This document shows, piece by piece, positions 25,825-34,705 of a DNA stretch of 64,000 nucleotides. Every line of letters starts with the position of its first letter. The stretch's first letter is position 1. The stretch is from Teichococcus rhizosphaerae (GTDB lineage: Bacteria; Pseudomonadota; Alphaproteobacteria; Acetobacterales; Acetobacteraceae). Made by a program: the position numbers and the translations under genes. The notes beneath the pieces are model-generated. The model had not been told where the DNA came from and searched no databases. It saw nothing but the letters and a program-made list of their open reading frames with translations. The stretch is taken from NCBI RefSeq assembly GCF_002631185.1, contig NZ_PDNU01000006.1:1-64000 (forward strand). Direction: 5' to 3'.

Positions 25825-27231
25825 ATGGGTGAGCTTTGGCGCCTGGGTGCTGGCGAGATCGCCGCCCGCGTGGCGGCCCGCCAGGTTTCGGCGCGCGAGG
25901 TGGCGCAGGACGCGCTGGCGCGGCTGGCGGCGGCGAACCCCCGGATCAATGCCGTGGTGCAGGAGATGCCGGAACAGGCGCTGGCCGCCGCCGGGGCGGT
26001 GGACGCCGCCCTGGCGCGCGGCGAGGCGGTGGGCCCGCTGGCCGGCGTGCCCGTCACGGTCAAGGTGAACGTGGACCAGGCGGGCTTCGCCACCACCAAC
26101 GGGCTGCGCATCCAGCAGGACCTCGTCGCCGCCGAGGACAACCCGGTGGTGGCCAACCTGAAGCGCGCCGGCGCGGTGATCATCGGCCGCACCAACACGC
26201 CGGCCTTCAGCCTGCGCTGGTTCACCCGCAACAGCCTGCACGGCCACACGCGCAACCCGCGCAACCCGGCGCTGACGCCGGGCGGCTCCTCGGGCGGGGC
26301 GGGGGCGGCGGTGGCCGCGGGCATCGGCGCCATCGCGCATGGCACGGACATCGCGGGCTCCATCCGCTACCCGGCCTATGCCTGCGGCGTCCACGGGCTG
26401 CGGCCGACGCTGGGGCGCGTGCCGGCCTGGAACCCCTCCGGGCCGGAGCGTGCCATCGGCGCCCAGCTCATGGCCGTCTCGGGCCCATTGGCCCGCAGCA
26501 TCGACGATCTGCGCCTGTCCTTCCACGCCATGGCGGCGGAGGACCTGCGCGACCCGTGGTGGGTGCCGGCGCCCCTGGAGGGCCCGCCCATGCCGAAGCG
26601 CGCCGCCCTTTGCGTCCGCCCCGAGGGGCTGGACACCGCGCCCGAGGTGGAGGCCGCGCTGCGCGACGCCGCGCTGCGCCTGCAGGCCCAGGGCTGGAGC
26701 ATCGTCGAGACCGCCTGCCCGCCGCTGCGCGAGCCGATGCGCCTGCAGCTGATGCTCTGGCTGGCCGAGTTCCGCCGCGGCGGCAACGCCGCCGTGGCGC
26801 GCGAGGGGGACCCGGATGCCGGCTTCGTGCTGCAGCAGATGGAGCGCATCGCCCAGCTGCCGGACCTGCACCAGTTCCAGGACCTGCTGCAGGCGCGGGC
26901 CGGGCTGGTGCGGCAGTGGCAGATCTTCCTGAGGAACTATCCGGTGCTGCTGGTGCCGGTCTGCGCCGAGCTGCCCTTCCCGGACCTGCTGGACGTCGAA
27001 TCGCCCGAGGCCTTCGACCGGGTGGCCGAGGCGCAGCTCGTGCAGATCGGGCTGCCGCTGATGGGACTGCCGGCGCTGACGGTGACGACAGGCAGCGTGC
27101 AGGGCAGTGCCGGGCAGAGCCCGGTGGGGGTGCAGCTCATCGCGGGGCGCTACCGCGAGGACCTGCTGCTCGCCGCCGGCGCCGCCATCGAGGCCGCCGG
27201 GCCGCGCGTGGAGGCCTGCGAGCCGGCCTGA
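25825..27231 (+). CDS. Amidase-signature family hydrolase
   Basis: The 468-residue protein has the Ser-cisSer-Lys machinery of the amidase signature family: the lysine in VTVKVNVD (about residue 79), the Gly/Ser-rich GGSSGGAG and the nucleophile segment GTDIAGSIRYPA. Such enzymes hydrolyse amides in the cytosol, and the substrate cannot be told from sequence. It is not a GatA, as no gatC/gatB is nearby. ATG 25825 (MGELWRLG) gives the normal start. Confidence 0.85.
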   Translation: MGELWRLGAGEIAARVAARQVSAREVAQDALARLAAANPRINAVVQEMPEQALAAAGAVDAALARGEAVGPLAGVPVTVKVNVDQAGFATTNGLRIQQDLVAAEDNPVVANLKRAGAVIIGRTNTPAFSLRWFTRNSLHGHTRNPRNPALTPGGSSGGAGAAVAAGIGAIAHGTDIAGSIRYPAYACGVHGLRPTLGRVPAWNPSGPERAIGAQLMAVSGPLARSIDDLRLSFHAMAAEDLRDPWWVPAPLEGPPMPKRAALCVRPEGLDTAPEVEAALRDAALRLQAQGWSIVETACPPLREPMRLQLMLWLAEFRRGGNAAVAREGDPDAGFVLQQMERIAQLPDLHQFQDLLQARAGLVRQWQIFLRNYPVLLVPVCAELPFPDLLDVESPEAFDRVAEAQLVQIGLPLMGLPALTVTTGSVQGSAGQSPVGVQLIAGRYREDLLLAAGAAIEAAGPRVEACEPA

Positions 27232-27452
27232 GGAAAGGGGCGCCCCTCCGGTTCCGCCCCGCCTCTTGCGGGCCGGTTTTCCGGCGGCGGCCCGCGCCGC
27301 CCGGCACGGAGCATGACGGGCGGAAGCGGGGCACGCGGTGGAGATGCGGGCACGGCGGAGCCCCGGCGGACGCCAGACGCGGCCGGAGCACAGGCGGCAA
27401 CAAGGGAGGCATCGCCTGCTTCCGGCAAAGCGCGCGGAAGGGGGGCGGTGCC

Positions 27453-27887
27453 TCAGTCCAGCGGACGGCCCTGAGACTGGGCCGCGAGGGCGCGGGCCAT
27501 CTGGCTCAGCGCCTCCTGGTGCCGCTCATTGTCGATGAGCGCGAAGTTGCGGGCCAGTTCCAGGCACATGCGTTGCCGCACGCCCAGCGGCTGGGCCGCT
27601 CCCTCCTCGTTCAACCCCTCGAAGAACCACGACACCGGGACGGCCAGGACGAGAGCGATCTCGAACAGGCGCCCGGCGGAGATTCGGTTCAGGCCCCGTT
27701 CGTACTTGTGGGCCTGCTGGTAGGTGACGCCGATCATACTGGCCAGTTGCTGCTGCGACAGGCCAAGCATCAGGCGGCGTTCACGGATACGGGCCCCGAC
27801 ATGGCGGTCGGCCAGGCGGGCGCGCTGTGTGGAGGTGTCGTCCGGCTCGTCGCTCGTGGCGACGACGCCGGCCTCAATATCGGCCAT
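27453..27887 (-). CDS. XRE-family transcriptional regulator
   Basis: The 144-residue protein has a Cro/CI-type helix-turn-helix (about residues 30-85): VGARIRERRLMLGLSQQQL, then IGVTYQQAHKYERG and NRISAGRLFEIA. An alpha-helical tail follows. This pattern is that of the SinR-like XRE regulators widespread in alphaproteobacteria. Targets are unknown. The 118-bp upstream gap before phaR is AT-rich and contains TATACT on the minus strand (27933-27938), a possible -10 of its own promoter. Confidence 0.88.
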   Translation of the reverse strand: MADIEAGVVATSDEPDDTSTQRARLADRHVGARIRERRLMLGLSQQQLASMIGVTYQQAHKYERGLNRISAGRLFEIALVLAVPVSWFFEGLNEEGAAQPLGVRQRMCLELARNFALIDNERHQEALSQMARALAAQSQGRPLD

Positions 27888-28005
27888 GCTCTACCCTGTT
27901 AGGCTGAAAAATGATCCCATCCCTTATTAAGTAGTATATGGCCGCCGCGGTGTTGCCTTTCAGGTTACGAAGACTGACAACAGCGTGAGAGGCGCAACCG
28001 AGGCG

Positions 28006-28623
28006 TTATTGTCCTCCCTTGCTACCTCCCCGTTGCAGTTGTGCCAACTGCTGCCGCAACTGCCGCAACTCAGCCTTGAGCGCGGCCACATCCTCAGGCT
28101 CCTCGGCGGCGGAACGGGTGGACGCGGCCGATTCGTCCTTGCGCGGAAACGGGCTGAACAGCGACATGGCGCGCTCCATCATCGCCATGTTCTGCTTGCT
28201 CACCTCTTCCAGCCCGGCGAGCGGGTTGAAGCCGCCCATCGCCTGCTCCACCGAGACCCGCATCTGCTCCTGCTGCCGCGAGAAGCTGCCCATGGCGAAT
28301 TCCAGGTAGCGCGGCACCAGCGATTGCAGGCTGTCGCCATAGAAGCCGATCAGCTGCCGGAGGAAGGAGGTGGGCAGCAGGCTCCGCCCCTTCGCCTCCT
28401 CCTCGACGATGATCTGCGTCAGCACGCCGCGGGTGATGTCGTCGCCCGTCTTGGCGTCATAGACGACGAAATCGCGCCCTTCCCGAACCATGCCCGCCAG
28501 GTCCTCCAGCGTCACATAGGAAGAGGCCTCGGTGTTGTAGAGCCGGCGATTGGCATATTTCTTGATCACAACCGTGGGTTTGGCTTCCGCCTCGGCGCCA
28601 CGCTGCCTTGCCTGTTCGGCCAT
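28006..28623 (-). CDS. phaR: PHB synthesis repressor PhaR
   Basis: PhaR binds DNA and PHB granules and represses phasin and PHB genes until polymer forms. The 205-residue protein has the N-terminal PhaR DNA-binding domain (about residues 15-80), with VVIKKYANRRLYNTEASSYVT and YDAKTGDDITRGVLTQII. A PHB-accumulation domain follows, then a C-terminal coiled coil (ALKAELRQLRQQLAQLQ). A strong GGGAGGAA lies seven bases upstream of the ATG (28631-28638). It is divergent from the PhaE/PhaC-like pair. Confidence 0.95.
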   Translation of the reverse strand: MAEQARQRGAEAEAKPTVVIKKYANRRLYNTEASSYVTLEDLAGMVREGRDFVVYDAKTGDDITRGVLTQIIVEEEAKGRSLLPTSFLRQLIGFYGDSLQSLVPRYLEFAMGSFSRQQEQMRVSVEQAMGGFNPLAGLEEVSKQNMAMMERAMSLFSPFPRKDESAASTRSAAEEPEDVAALKAELRQLRQQLAQLQRGGSKGGQ

Positions 28624-28821
28624 TGCCGCCTTCCTCCCGCCATGTGGTGGTGGTCAGGCTAGCATGGCGCTTGGTGCGGTGCGAACAGGAGGATGGCGCC
28701 TCGGCCCTTCCGTGGCGGCGCCGCGTCGCTATGTTCGCCCGGCGCGGCCCGGCCGGCGGCCGGATGCCTGCGGAGGCGTCTCCCGCCTTCCCGGCCACGT
28801 CGCGCAGGCACAGGATCTGGC

Positions 28822-29661
28822 ATGGCAGGCCCCGAGGACGACGCGCAAAGGAAGCGGCCCGACGCGGCCCGGGAGAGCGGCACCGGTCGTGCCACCGGGG
28901 GCGCCGCCGGTGATGGCGGCCCTGGCGATGGCGGCGCTGGCGATGGCGGCCCTGGCGATGGCGGTTCCGGCCGCGGCGGCCAGGGTGAGGGGAGCCAGGG
29001 CAGACCCGAGGCGCTGGAGAAACTGGCAGAGGATTGGATCACGCTGTGGCAGAGCGAGATCTCGGCACTGGCGGCCGATCGCGAACTGGCGGAAGGCTGG
29101 TCGTCATGGACAGCCTATGGAGCGGCCCTCGGCGCCGCCTGGATGCGCGCCGCCGCCGCGCCGCCGCCATGGCCCGTCCCGCCCGCGCCATGGAGCCGGG
29201 GCTGGGGGGAGCCGGGATGGAACGATCCGGTCTGGGGCATGCCCTGGCCCGGCTTCACGGCGCCCCAGCGGCCTGCTTCCCAGGGCTCTGCTTCCCAGGG
29301 CTCTGCTTCCCAGGGCTCTGCTTCCCCAAGCTCTGCTTCCCAGGGCTCTGCTTTCCGGCCGCCCTTTCCGTTCCCGCCACCGCCTTTCCCCTGGCCCCCC
29401 GCCTCGCCGCCGCCGCCCGGCAATGCCGCGGCGCCGCCCGCCGATGACCCCGCCCCGCCGCGGCCCGCGCCCCCTGCCGCTGCATCTGGGCCTGGCGCTG
29501 CTGCGCGGGATGGGCGCGGTGCTGAGCCTGGACCCGGTGAGCGGGATGCCCTTGTCGCCCGCCTCGCCGAGCTGGAGCGGCGCCTGGCCGGTCTCGAGGG
29601 CCGGCCGGCAGGAGATGCAGCGGATCGCCGGCGCCCTCGCCGCCGGCGGCCATCCGCCTGA
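28822..29661 (+). CDS. PhaE-like / phasin-like partner of the PHA synthase
   Basis: The 279-residue product has a Gly/Asp-rich start with GDGGPGDGGAG repeats and a helical core (about residues 55-105) EALEKLAEDWITLWQSEISA typical of PhaE or phasin-type proteins. A Pro/Trp-rich middle with five 5-residue SQGSA repeats and a C-terminal leucine zipper [20 protein letters not shown] complete it. It likely assists the synthase gene that follows. Its last 218 bp overlap that gene in another frame. Assignment to PhaE is tentative because the sequence is mostly low complexity. Confidence 0.6.
   Translation: MAGPEDDAQRKRPDAARESGTGRATGGAAGDGGPGDGGAGDGGPGDGGSGRGGQGEGSQGRPEALEKLAEDWITLWQSEISALAADRELAEGWSSWTAYGAALGAAWMRAAAAPPPWPVPPAPWSRGWGEPGWNDPVWGMPWPGFTAPQRPASQGSASQGSASQGSASPSSASQGSAFRPPFPFPPPPFPWPPASPPPPGNAAAPPADDPAPPRPAPPAAASGPGAAARDGRGAEPGPGERDALVARLAELERRLAGLEGRPAGDAADRRRPRRRRPSA
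29281..29355 (+). repeat. Five 15-bp in-frame repeats in the PhaE-like gene
   Basis: CAGGGCTCTGCTTCC occurs exactly at 29281, 29296 and 29311. A variant follows at 29326 and another at 29341. Each encodes QGSAS-type pentapeptides, so copy-number changes would keep the frame. Confidence 0.9.
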
Positions 29662-30709
29662 GCAGTTCCGCGCCGCCGTGCTGCGCCGCCTGGCGCGGCA
29701 GGACCGCGCGCTGATCGCAGGCCTCGCCGCCTATCGCCGCCATCCGGCGCGGCGGCGGGCGCCATCCCTTCCCGTGCTGTGGCAGGAGGGCGACAGCCGC
29801 CTGCTGGACTATGGCGGCGAGGGCCCGCCGCTGCTGGTGGTGCCCTCCCTCGTCAACCGCGCCTATGTGATGGATCTCGCCCCGGGCCACTCCATGCTGC
29901 GCGCCCTGGCGGAAGGCGGGGCGGCGGGGGGCGGCTCCCGCGTGCTGCTGCTGGACTGGGGCTGGCCCGACGAGGCGGCGCGCGGCTTCACCCTGACCGA
30001 CTACATCGCCGGGCGGCTGGAGCGCGCCCTGGCGGCGCCGGCGCTGCGGCCGCTCGGGCCGGTGGCGCTGCTCGGCTACTGCATGGGCGGGCTGCTGGCG
30101 CTGGCCGCCGCGCTGCGCCGGCCGGAGCGGCTGCGCGGCCTGGCCCTGCTCGCCACGCCCTGGGACTTCCACGCGGGCGGCGGCGAGGCGCAGGCGCGCG
30201 CCCTCGCCCTGGCCGCCCTGCTGCCGGGCCTGGAGCCGGTGCTGGAGGCTCATGGCACCCTGCCGGTGGACCTGATCCAGACCCTGTTCGCCGGGCTCGA
30301 CCCCTGGGGGGTGGCCGCCAAGTTCCGCGCCTTCGCGGCCATGGACCCGGCCAGCGAGCGTGCCCATCTGTTCGTGGCGCTGGAGGACTGGCTGAACGAT
30401 GGCGTGCCGCTCGCCGCCCCCGTGGCGCGCGAGGCGCTGGGCGGCTGGTATGGCCGCAACGAGACGGCGGCGCTGCGCTGGCGCGTGGCGGGCGCGGCGG
30501 TGGACCCGGCGGCGCTCGCCCTGCCGAGCTTCGTGGCCGTGCCGGGGGCGGACCGCATCGTGCCGCCCGCCTCGGCCATGGCGCTGGCGGCGCGGCTGCC
30601 GGGGCCCAGGGTGCTGCCCGTTCCGGCGGGGCATATCGGCATGGCCGCGGGCGGCCGCGCCGAGGCGGTGCTCTGGCGGCCATTGCGGGAATGGCTGGCG
30701 GGCTTGTAA
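29444..30709 (+). CDS. PhaC-like poly(3-hydroxyalkanoate) synthase
   Basis: The 421-residue alpha/beta hydrolase has a synthase-type box GYCMG with catalytic Cys 213 where lipases have Ser, Asp 370 in GADRIVPP and His 397 in PAGHIGM. The [12 protein letters not shown] and LLDWGWPDE segments are typical of PHA synthases. It would polymerise 3-hydroxybutyryl-CoA at granules. ATG 29444 ([15 protein letters not shown]) gives an N-terminus I consider conserved in the group, but it overlaps the PhaE-like gene by 218 bp. The next ATG candidates (for example 29615) would shorten that. Confidence 0.8.
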   Translation: MTPPRRGPRPLPLHLGLALLRGMGAVLSLDPVSGMPLSPASPSWSGAWPVSRAGRQEMQRIAGALAAGGHPPEQFRAAVLRRLARQDRALIAGLAAYRRHPARRRAPSLPVLWQEGDSRLLDYGGEGPPLLVVPSLVNRAYVMDLAPGHSMLRALAEGGAAGGGSRVLLLDWGWPDEAARGFTLTDYIAGRLERALAAPALRPLGPVALLGYCMGGLLALAAALRRPERLRGLALLATPWDFHAGGGEAQARALALAALLPGLEPVLEAHGTLPVDLIQTLFAGLDPWGVAAKFRAFAAMDPASERAHLFVALEDWLNDGVPLAAPVAREALGGWYGRNETAALRWRVAGAAVDPAALALPSFVAVPGADRIVPPASAMALAARLPGPRVLPVPAGHIGMAAGGRAEAVLWRPLREWLAGL

Positions 30710-30851
30710 GCCGGCCATGACGCGGCGCACACTGGCCCGCCACGGTGGCGCGGGACGAGATGCCGCCCGCGCGCCCGGACAGCGCGATGGCCTCGCCGAG
30801 ACACGGCCCCGCAAGGACCGACCGGCCAACACAAGGGGGAGTTACCCAGCC

Positions 30852-32027
30852 ATGACGGATATCGTGATCGCCGCCGCCGCGCGGACACCGGTCGGCGCCT
30901 TCAACGGCGCCTTCGCCGCCCTGCCCGCCCACGACCTCGGCACCATCGCCATCAAGGCCGCGCTGGAGCGCGCCGGCGTCGAGCCCGGCGCGGTGGACGA
31001 GGTCATCATGGGCCAGATCCTGGCCGCCGGCGCCGGGCAGAACCCGGCCCGCCAGGCCGCCATCAACGCCGGCATCCCGGCCGGCGCCACCGCCTTCGGC
31101 ATCAACCAGCTCTGCGGCTCCGGCCTGCGCGCGGTCGCGCTGGCGGCCCAGCAGGTGGCCTCGGGCGACGCCTCCATCGTCGTCGCCGGCGGGCAGGAAA
31201 GCATGACCCAGGCCCCCCACTGCGCCAATCTGCGCGGCGGCGTGAAGATGGGCGACTTCCAGATGATCGACACGATGATCCGGGACGGGCTGTGGGACGC
31301 CTTCAACGGCTACCACATGGGCAACACCGCCGAGAACGTGGCCCAGAAGTACCAGATCAGCCGCGACGAGCAGGACGAGTTCGCCTTCAACAGCCAGCGC
31401 AAGGCGGGCGAGGCGATGAAGGCCGGCGCCTTCCGCGACGAGATCGCCCCCGTCACGGTGAAGGGCCGCAAGGGCGACACCGTGGTCGAGAACGACGAGT
31501 ACCCGAAGCCCGACACCAGCCGCGAGATCCTGGCCAAGCTGCGCCCGGCCTTCGCCAGGGACGGCTCGGTGACCGCCGGCAACGCCTCCGGCATCAATGA
31601 CGGCGCCGCGGCGCTGGTGGTGATGTCGGCGGCCGAGGCGGCGCGGCGCGGCCTGACGCCGCTGGCGCGCATCGCCTCCTGGGCCACGGCGGGCGTCGAT
31701 CCGGCGATCATGGGCACCGGCCCCATCCCCGCCAGCCGCAAGGCGCTGCAGAAGGCGGGCTGGAACATCCAGGACCTCGACCTGATCGAGGCCAACGAGG
31801 CCTTCGCGGCGCAGGCCTGCGCGGTGAACAAGGACCTGGGCTGGGACACCGCCAAGGTGAACGTGCATGGCGGCGCCATCGCGCTGGGCCACCCGATCGG
31901 CGCCTCGGGCGCGCGCGTGCTGACCACCCTGCTCTACGGCATGAAGGCGCGCGGCGCGAAGAAGGGCCTGGCCACGCTGTGCATCGGCGGCGGCATGGGC
32001 GTCGCCATGTGCCTCGAGGCGGCCTGA
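30852..32027 (+). CDS. phaA: Acetyl-CoA C-acetyltransferase (beta-ketothiolase)
   Basis: PhaA condenses two acetyl-CoA into acetoacetyl-CoA, the first step of PHB synthesis. The 391-residue protein has the acyl-carrying Cys 88 in [10 protein letters not shown], the catalytic His 347 in [12 protein letters not shown] and Cys 377 in LCIGGGMG. Substrate-loop features NEAFAAQA are present. Context beside the PHB repressor and synthase favours the biosynthetic role over fatty-acid breakdown. AAGGGGGAG upstream is a good ribosome-binding site. A double hairpin terminator follows. Confidence 0.95.
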   Translation: MTDIVIAAAARTPVGAFNGAFAALPAHDLGTIAIKAALERAGVEPGAVDEVIMGQILAAGAGQNPARQAAINAGIPAGATAFGINQLCGSGLRAVALAAQQVASGDASIVVAGGQESMTQAPHCANLRGGVKMGDFQMIDTMIRDGLWDAFNGYHMGNTAENVAQKYQISRDEQDEFAFNSQRKAGEAMKAGAFRDEIAPVTVKGRKGDTVVENDEYPKPDTSREILAKLRPAFARDGSVTAGNASGINDGAAALVVMSAAEAARRGLTPLARIASWATAGVDPAIMGTGPIPASRKALQKAGWNIQDLDLIEANEAFAAQACAVNKDLGWDTAKVNVHGGAIALGHPIGASGARVLTTLLYGMKARGAKKGLATLCIGGGMGVAMCLEAA

Positions 32028-32044
32028 CGCGGAAGGGAAAGGCC

Positions 32045-32096
32045 GGGGGGAAGGAATTCCCCCCGCGAACCTACAGGTTCGCGCCCATCTTTTTTC
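32045..32096 (+). terminator. Double-hairpin terminator after phaA
   Basis: The first stem is GGGGGGAA (32045-32052) with TTCCCCCC (32057-32064), and the second is GCGAACC (32065-32071) with GGTTCGC (32076-32082). Both are perfect. A run of six T residues ends near 32096. As the next gene converges, it may act on both strands. Confidence 0.65.
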
Positions 32097-32103
32097 TGTC
32101 AGG

Positions 32104-32712
32104 TCAGGGCGTGCGTCGCCAGAGGCCGCGCACCACCTCCGCCGGGCCCTGGTGGCGCGGGCCCTCGTCCAGCCGCACCGTGCCCTCCAGGCATTCCTGC
32201 ACCTCCAGCCCGGCGAACAGCCTTTCCGCCTCGGCGCGGGTCCAGAGCAGGTCGGGATCCCTCGGCCCGCCGCTGCGGCGCCCGTGCTGGGCGGGGGTGA
32301 AGCCCTCCAGCAGCAGCAGCCCGCCCGGGGCCAGGGCGCGGCAGGCGGCCTCGGCCACGATGCGGCGGTCGGGCGTGGGCAGGTGGACGAACACCCAGGC
32401 GATCAGGTCGAACCCGCCCTCCGGCCAGTGCCACGCGGTGAGGTCGGCCACCACCGTCTCCAGCGGCACGCCGGCCCGGGCGGCCAGCGCGGCGGCGCGC
32501 GCCATGCCGGTGGCGGACCAGTCCACCGCCGTCACCGCCAGGCCCTGGCGCGCCAGCCACACGCCGTTGCGGCCCTCGCCATCGCCCAGCGCCAGGGCGC
32601 GCATCCCCGGCCGCAGGCGGGGGGCCAGGGTTTCCAGGTAGCGGTTGGGCGCCTGGCCGAACAGCCACGCGCCGGCGGCGTAGCGCGCCTCCCAGGCTTC
32701 CGCCTCGCTCAT
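32104..32712 (-). CDS. Class I SAM-dependent methyltransferase
   Basis: The 202-residue protein has a Rossmann methyltransferase fold with ALALGDGEGRNGVWLA as motif I (about residues 40-55), VTAVDWSATGM as motif II and LLLEGFTPAQH later. This order and the FGQAPNRYLE start resemble TehB/thiopurine-type small-molecule methyltransferases. The substrate is unknown. The start overlaps the stop of the cupin gene by four bases (ATGA), so the two are translationally coupled. Confidence 0.82.
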   Translation of the reverse strand: MSEAEAWEARYAAGAWLFGQAPNRYLETLAPRLRPGMRALALGDGEGRNGVWLARQGLAVTAVDWSATGMARAAALAARAGVPLETVVADLTAWHWPEGGFDLIAWVFVHLPTPDRRIVAEAACRALAPGGLLLLEGFTPAQHGRRSGGPRDPDLLWTRAEAERLFAGLEVQECLEGTVRLDEGPRHQGPAEVVRGLWRRTP

Positions 32713-33161
32713 GGCGCGCCTCCGCCGGGGCTCCAGCCGGGCGGCGCCAGGGTGAAGCCGGCGAAGTCGAAGGCGGGGCTCACCGTGCAGCCCACCAGCG
32801 TCCAGGCGCCGAGGCTTTCCGCCGCCTGCCAGTGGCCGGGCGGCACCAGGGCGAAGGGCTCCTCCCCCGCGCCAAGGCCAGGGCCGAGGCGGCGCTCCGC
32901 CTCCCCCGCCCCGCCGGCCGAAAGGCGCAGGCGCAGCGGCGCGCCGGCATACCAGTGCCACGCCTCGGCGGCGTCCACCCGGTGCCAGTGGCTGGCCTCG
33001 CCCGCCGCCAGCAGGAAGTAGATGGCGGTGCCGGCGCCACGCCCGCCGCCGGCGGGCACGTCGCGCCAGATCTCGCGGTAATGCCCGCCCTCCGGATGCG
33101 GGGCGAGGCCGAGCGTGGCGATCACCGCCGCCGCCGGCAGGCCAGGGTCGCGCAGGTCCAC
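32709..33161 (-). CDS. Cupin-type DUF985 protein
   Basis: The 150-residue protein has the DUF985 (cupin_5) motif HPEGGHYREIWRD and the barrel strands SHWHRVDAAEAWHWYAGAPL and PGHWQAAESLG. His and Glu residues in these strands probably hold a metal. The function of the family is not established. GTG 33161 is chosen because it is just upstream of the conserved core and does not overlap the GST gene upstream. It is the middle gene of a minus-strand run GST-cupin-methyltransferase. Confidence 0.8.
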   Translation of the reverse strand: MDLRDPGLPAAAVIATLGLAPHPEGGHYREIWRDVPAGGGRGAGTAIYFLLAAGEASHWHRVDAAEAWHWYAGAPLRLRLSAGGAGEAERRLGPGLGAGEEPFALVPPGHWQAAESLGAWTLVGCTVSPAFDFAGFTLAPPGWSPGGGAP

Positions 33162-33174
33162 CGGGCGGGCTTCC

Positions 33175-33784
33175 TCAGGCCTCGGGCGGCGCGGTGCGGG
33201 CGATGGCCGGGCTGGCCGAGACCTCGGCATACCAGGCGGCGAGCGCCGGGTGCCCCTCGCGCCACGGCTCATGGGCGTAGCGGAAGTCGAGATAGCCCAG
33301 CGCGCAGGCCACGGCGACGGCGCCGATATCGGCCAAGCCCCGCGGCGGCGCCTGCTCCAGCGCATCCAGCGCGCGGGACACGGCGGCCTTCTGCCGGGCG
33401 GAGAAGGCGGCGCGGCCCTCGTCCTGCGGCAGGGTGGTGTCGTTGCCGCGGCGGGCCACGGCGGCGTCCATGATCCCGTCCGCCAGCGCCTGCATCACCA
33501 GCGCGGCGATGCGCCGGGGGCCGGGGGCCGGGGGCGGGAAACAGCGGCGCGGCGTCGCCCAGGCCGTCGAGATACTCGCAGATCACCGGGCTGTCGTAGA
33601 TCGCCTGGCCCTCGTCGGTGAGCAGGGCGGGCACCTTGCTCAGCGGGTTGGCGGCGAGCAGCGCCGGCGGGCTGGCATGGGCGCTGGTGGCGACAGGCTC
33701 GACCCGCCCTTCCAGGCCGCGCAGGATGGCGCAGGCCATCACCTTGCGCACAAAGGGGGAGGTGGGCGAGTGGAAGAGCTGCAT
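33175..33784 (-). pseudogene. Glutathione S-transferase, frameshifted at a 7-bp repeat
   Basis: The N-terminal half (from ATG 33784) is a normal GST thioredoxin domain, MQLFHSPTSPFVRKV through the SPVICEYLDGLG segment. The C-terminal half (QALADGIMDAAVARR to the stop at 33175) is a normal GST helical domain in the next frame. The switch lies at three CCGGGGG units (33514-33534). Removing one 7-bp unit rejoins the halves as ...LFPAPGPRRIAALVMQALADG, which is a good GST sequence. So the gene is either a recent slippage mutant, a phase-variable locus, or a sequencing error. Intact length would be about 200 residues. Confidence 0.85.
33514..33534. repeat. Three CCGGGGG units at the GST frameshift
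   Basis: Three perfect 7-bp units at 33514-33520, 33521-33527 and 33528-33534 sit exactly where the GST reading frame changes. Two units would leave the gene open. Confidence 0.95.
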
Positions 33785-33864
33785 CGACGCATCCTGTGCT
33801 TCTGGCCTGTGGCGGGCGCCATCCGGCCCCCGCCCCGGCAGGATGCCGCCCTTCCGCCGCCGCG

Positions 33865-34596
33865 TCAGCCCCGGAAGTTGTCCTTGCCGGCGCGGATGCG
33901 GGCCAGCTCCTCCACGCTCGCGGCCCGCAGGAAGGGGTTGGTTTCCAGCTCCTGCCCCAGCGTCACCGGCAGGGTGGGCTGGCCGGCGGCGCGCGCCGCC
34001 TCGACCTCGGCGGCGCGGGCGCGCAGCGCGGCATTGCCCGGTTCCACCGTCAGCGCGTAGCGGGCATTGCTGGCGGTGTATTCATGGCCGCAGCACACCA
34101 GCGTCTCGGGCGGCAGCACCTTCAGCAGAGACAGGGCGCGGAACATGTCGGCCGCCTTGCCTTCCAGCAGCCGGCCGCATCCGAGCGAGAACAGCGTGTC
34201 GCCGCAGAGCAGCACGCCGCCCTGGGGGAAGTGGAAGGCGACATGGCCGATGGTGTGGCCGGGGCTGTCGATCACCGTGCCGGCGGTGGCGCCCACCAGC
34301 ACCGTGTCGCCGGGCTGCACCGCCTGGTCGAGCTTCGGCAGGCGGTGCGCGTCGGCCGCGGCGCCGATCACCTTGCTGCCGTAGCGGGCGCGGATCTCGG
34401 CGACGCCGTCGATGTGGTCGGCATGGTGGTGGGTGAGCAGGATGATGTCGCAGCGGCCGCCCGCGGCTTCCAGCGCCTCGATCACCGGCGCGGCCTCTCC
34501 GGGGTCGCAGACCGCCACGGTGCCGGTGGCGCCGTCGCGCAGCATCCAGGCATAGTTGTCGGACAGGCAGGGCACGGCCTGGACGGTCACGGCCAT
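33865..34596 (-). CDS. gloB: Hydroxyacylglutathione hydrolase (glyoxalase II)
   Basis: GloB hydrolyses S-lactoylglutathione in methylglyoxal detoxification. The 243-residue protein has the metallo-beta-lactamase motif THHHADH, the SPGHTIGH and CGDTLFSLGCGRL segments, the HEYTASNARYAL motif and the C-terminal ETNPFLR block that binds glutathione. ATG 34596 gives a normal length, and the start at 34677 is unlikely. It is divergent from a methyltransferase gene. Confidence 0.95.
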   Translation of the reverse strand: MAVTVQAVPCLSDNYAWMLRDGATGTVAVCDPGEAAPVIEALEAAGGRCDIILLTHHHADHIDGVAEIRARYGSKVIGAAADAHRLPKLDQAVQPGDTVLVGATAGTVIDSPGHTIGHVAFHFPQGGVLLCGDTLFSLGCGRLLEGKAADMFRALSLLKVLPPETLVCCGHEYTASNARYALTVEPGNAALRARAAEVEAARAAGQPTLPVTLGQELETNPFLRAASVEELARIRAGKDNFRG

Positions 34597-34705
34597 CGCG
34601 GATCTCCTCGGTTGCGGCGGCATGGCGGGCGCGGCGGCGTTCGCGGCGGCCCGGCCGGTGCCGCGAAGGCGTGTCACGCCTCGAACGAGACCCTATATCA
34701 GCCTT

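Noticed and set aside
33269-33784. Two separate short genes instead of one broken GST
   Set aside because: The parts are exactly the two domains of one GST, and a single 7-bp unit accounts for the break.
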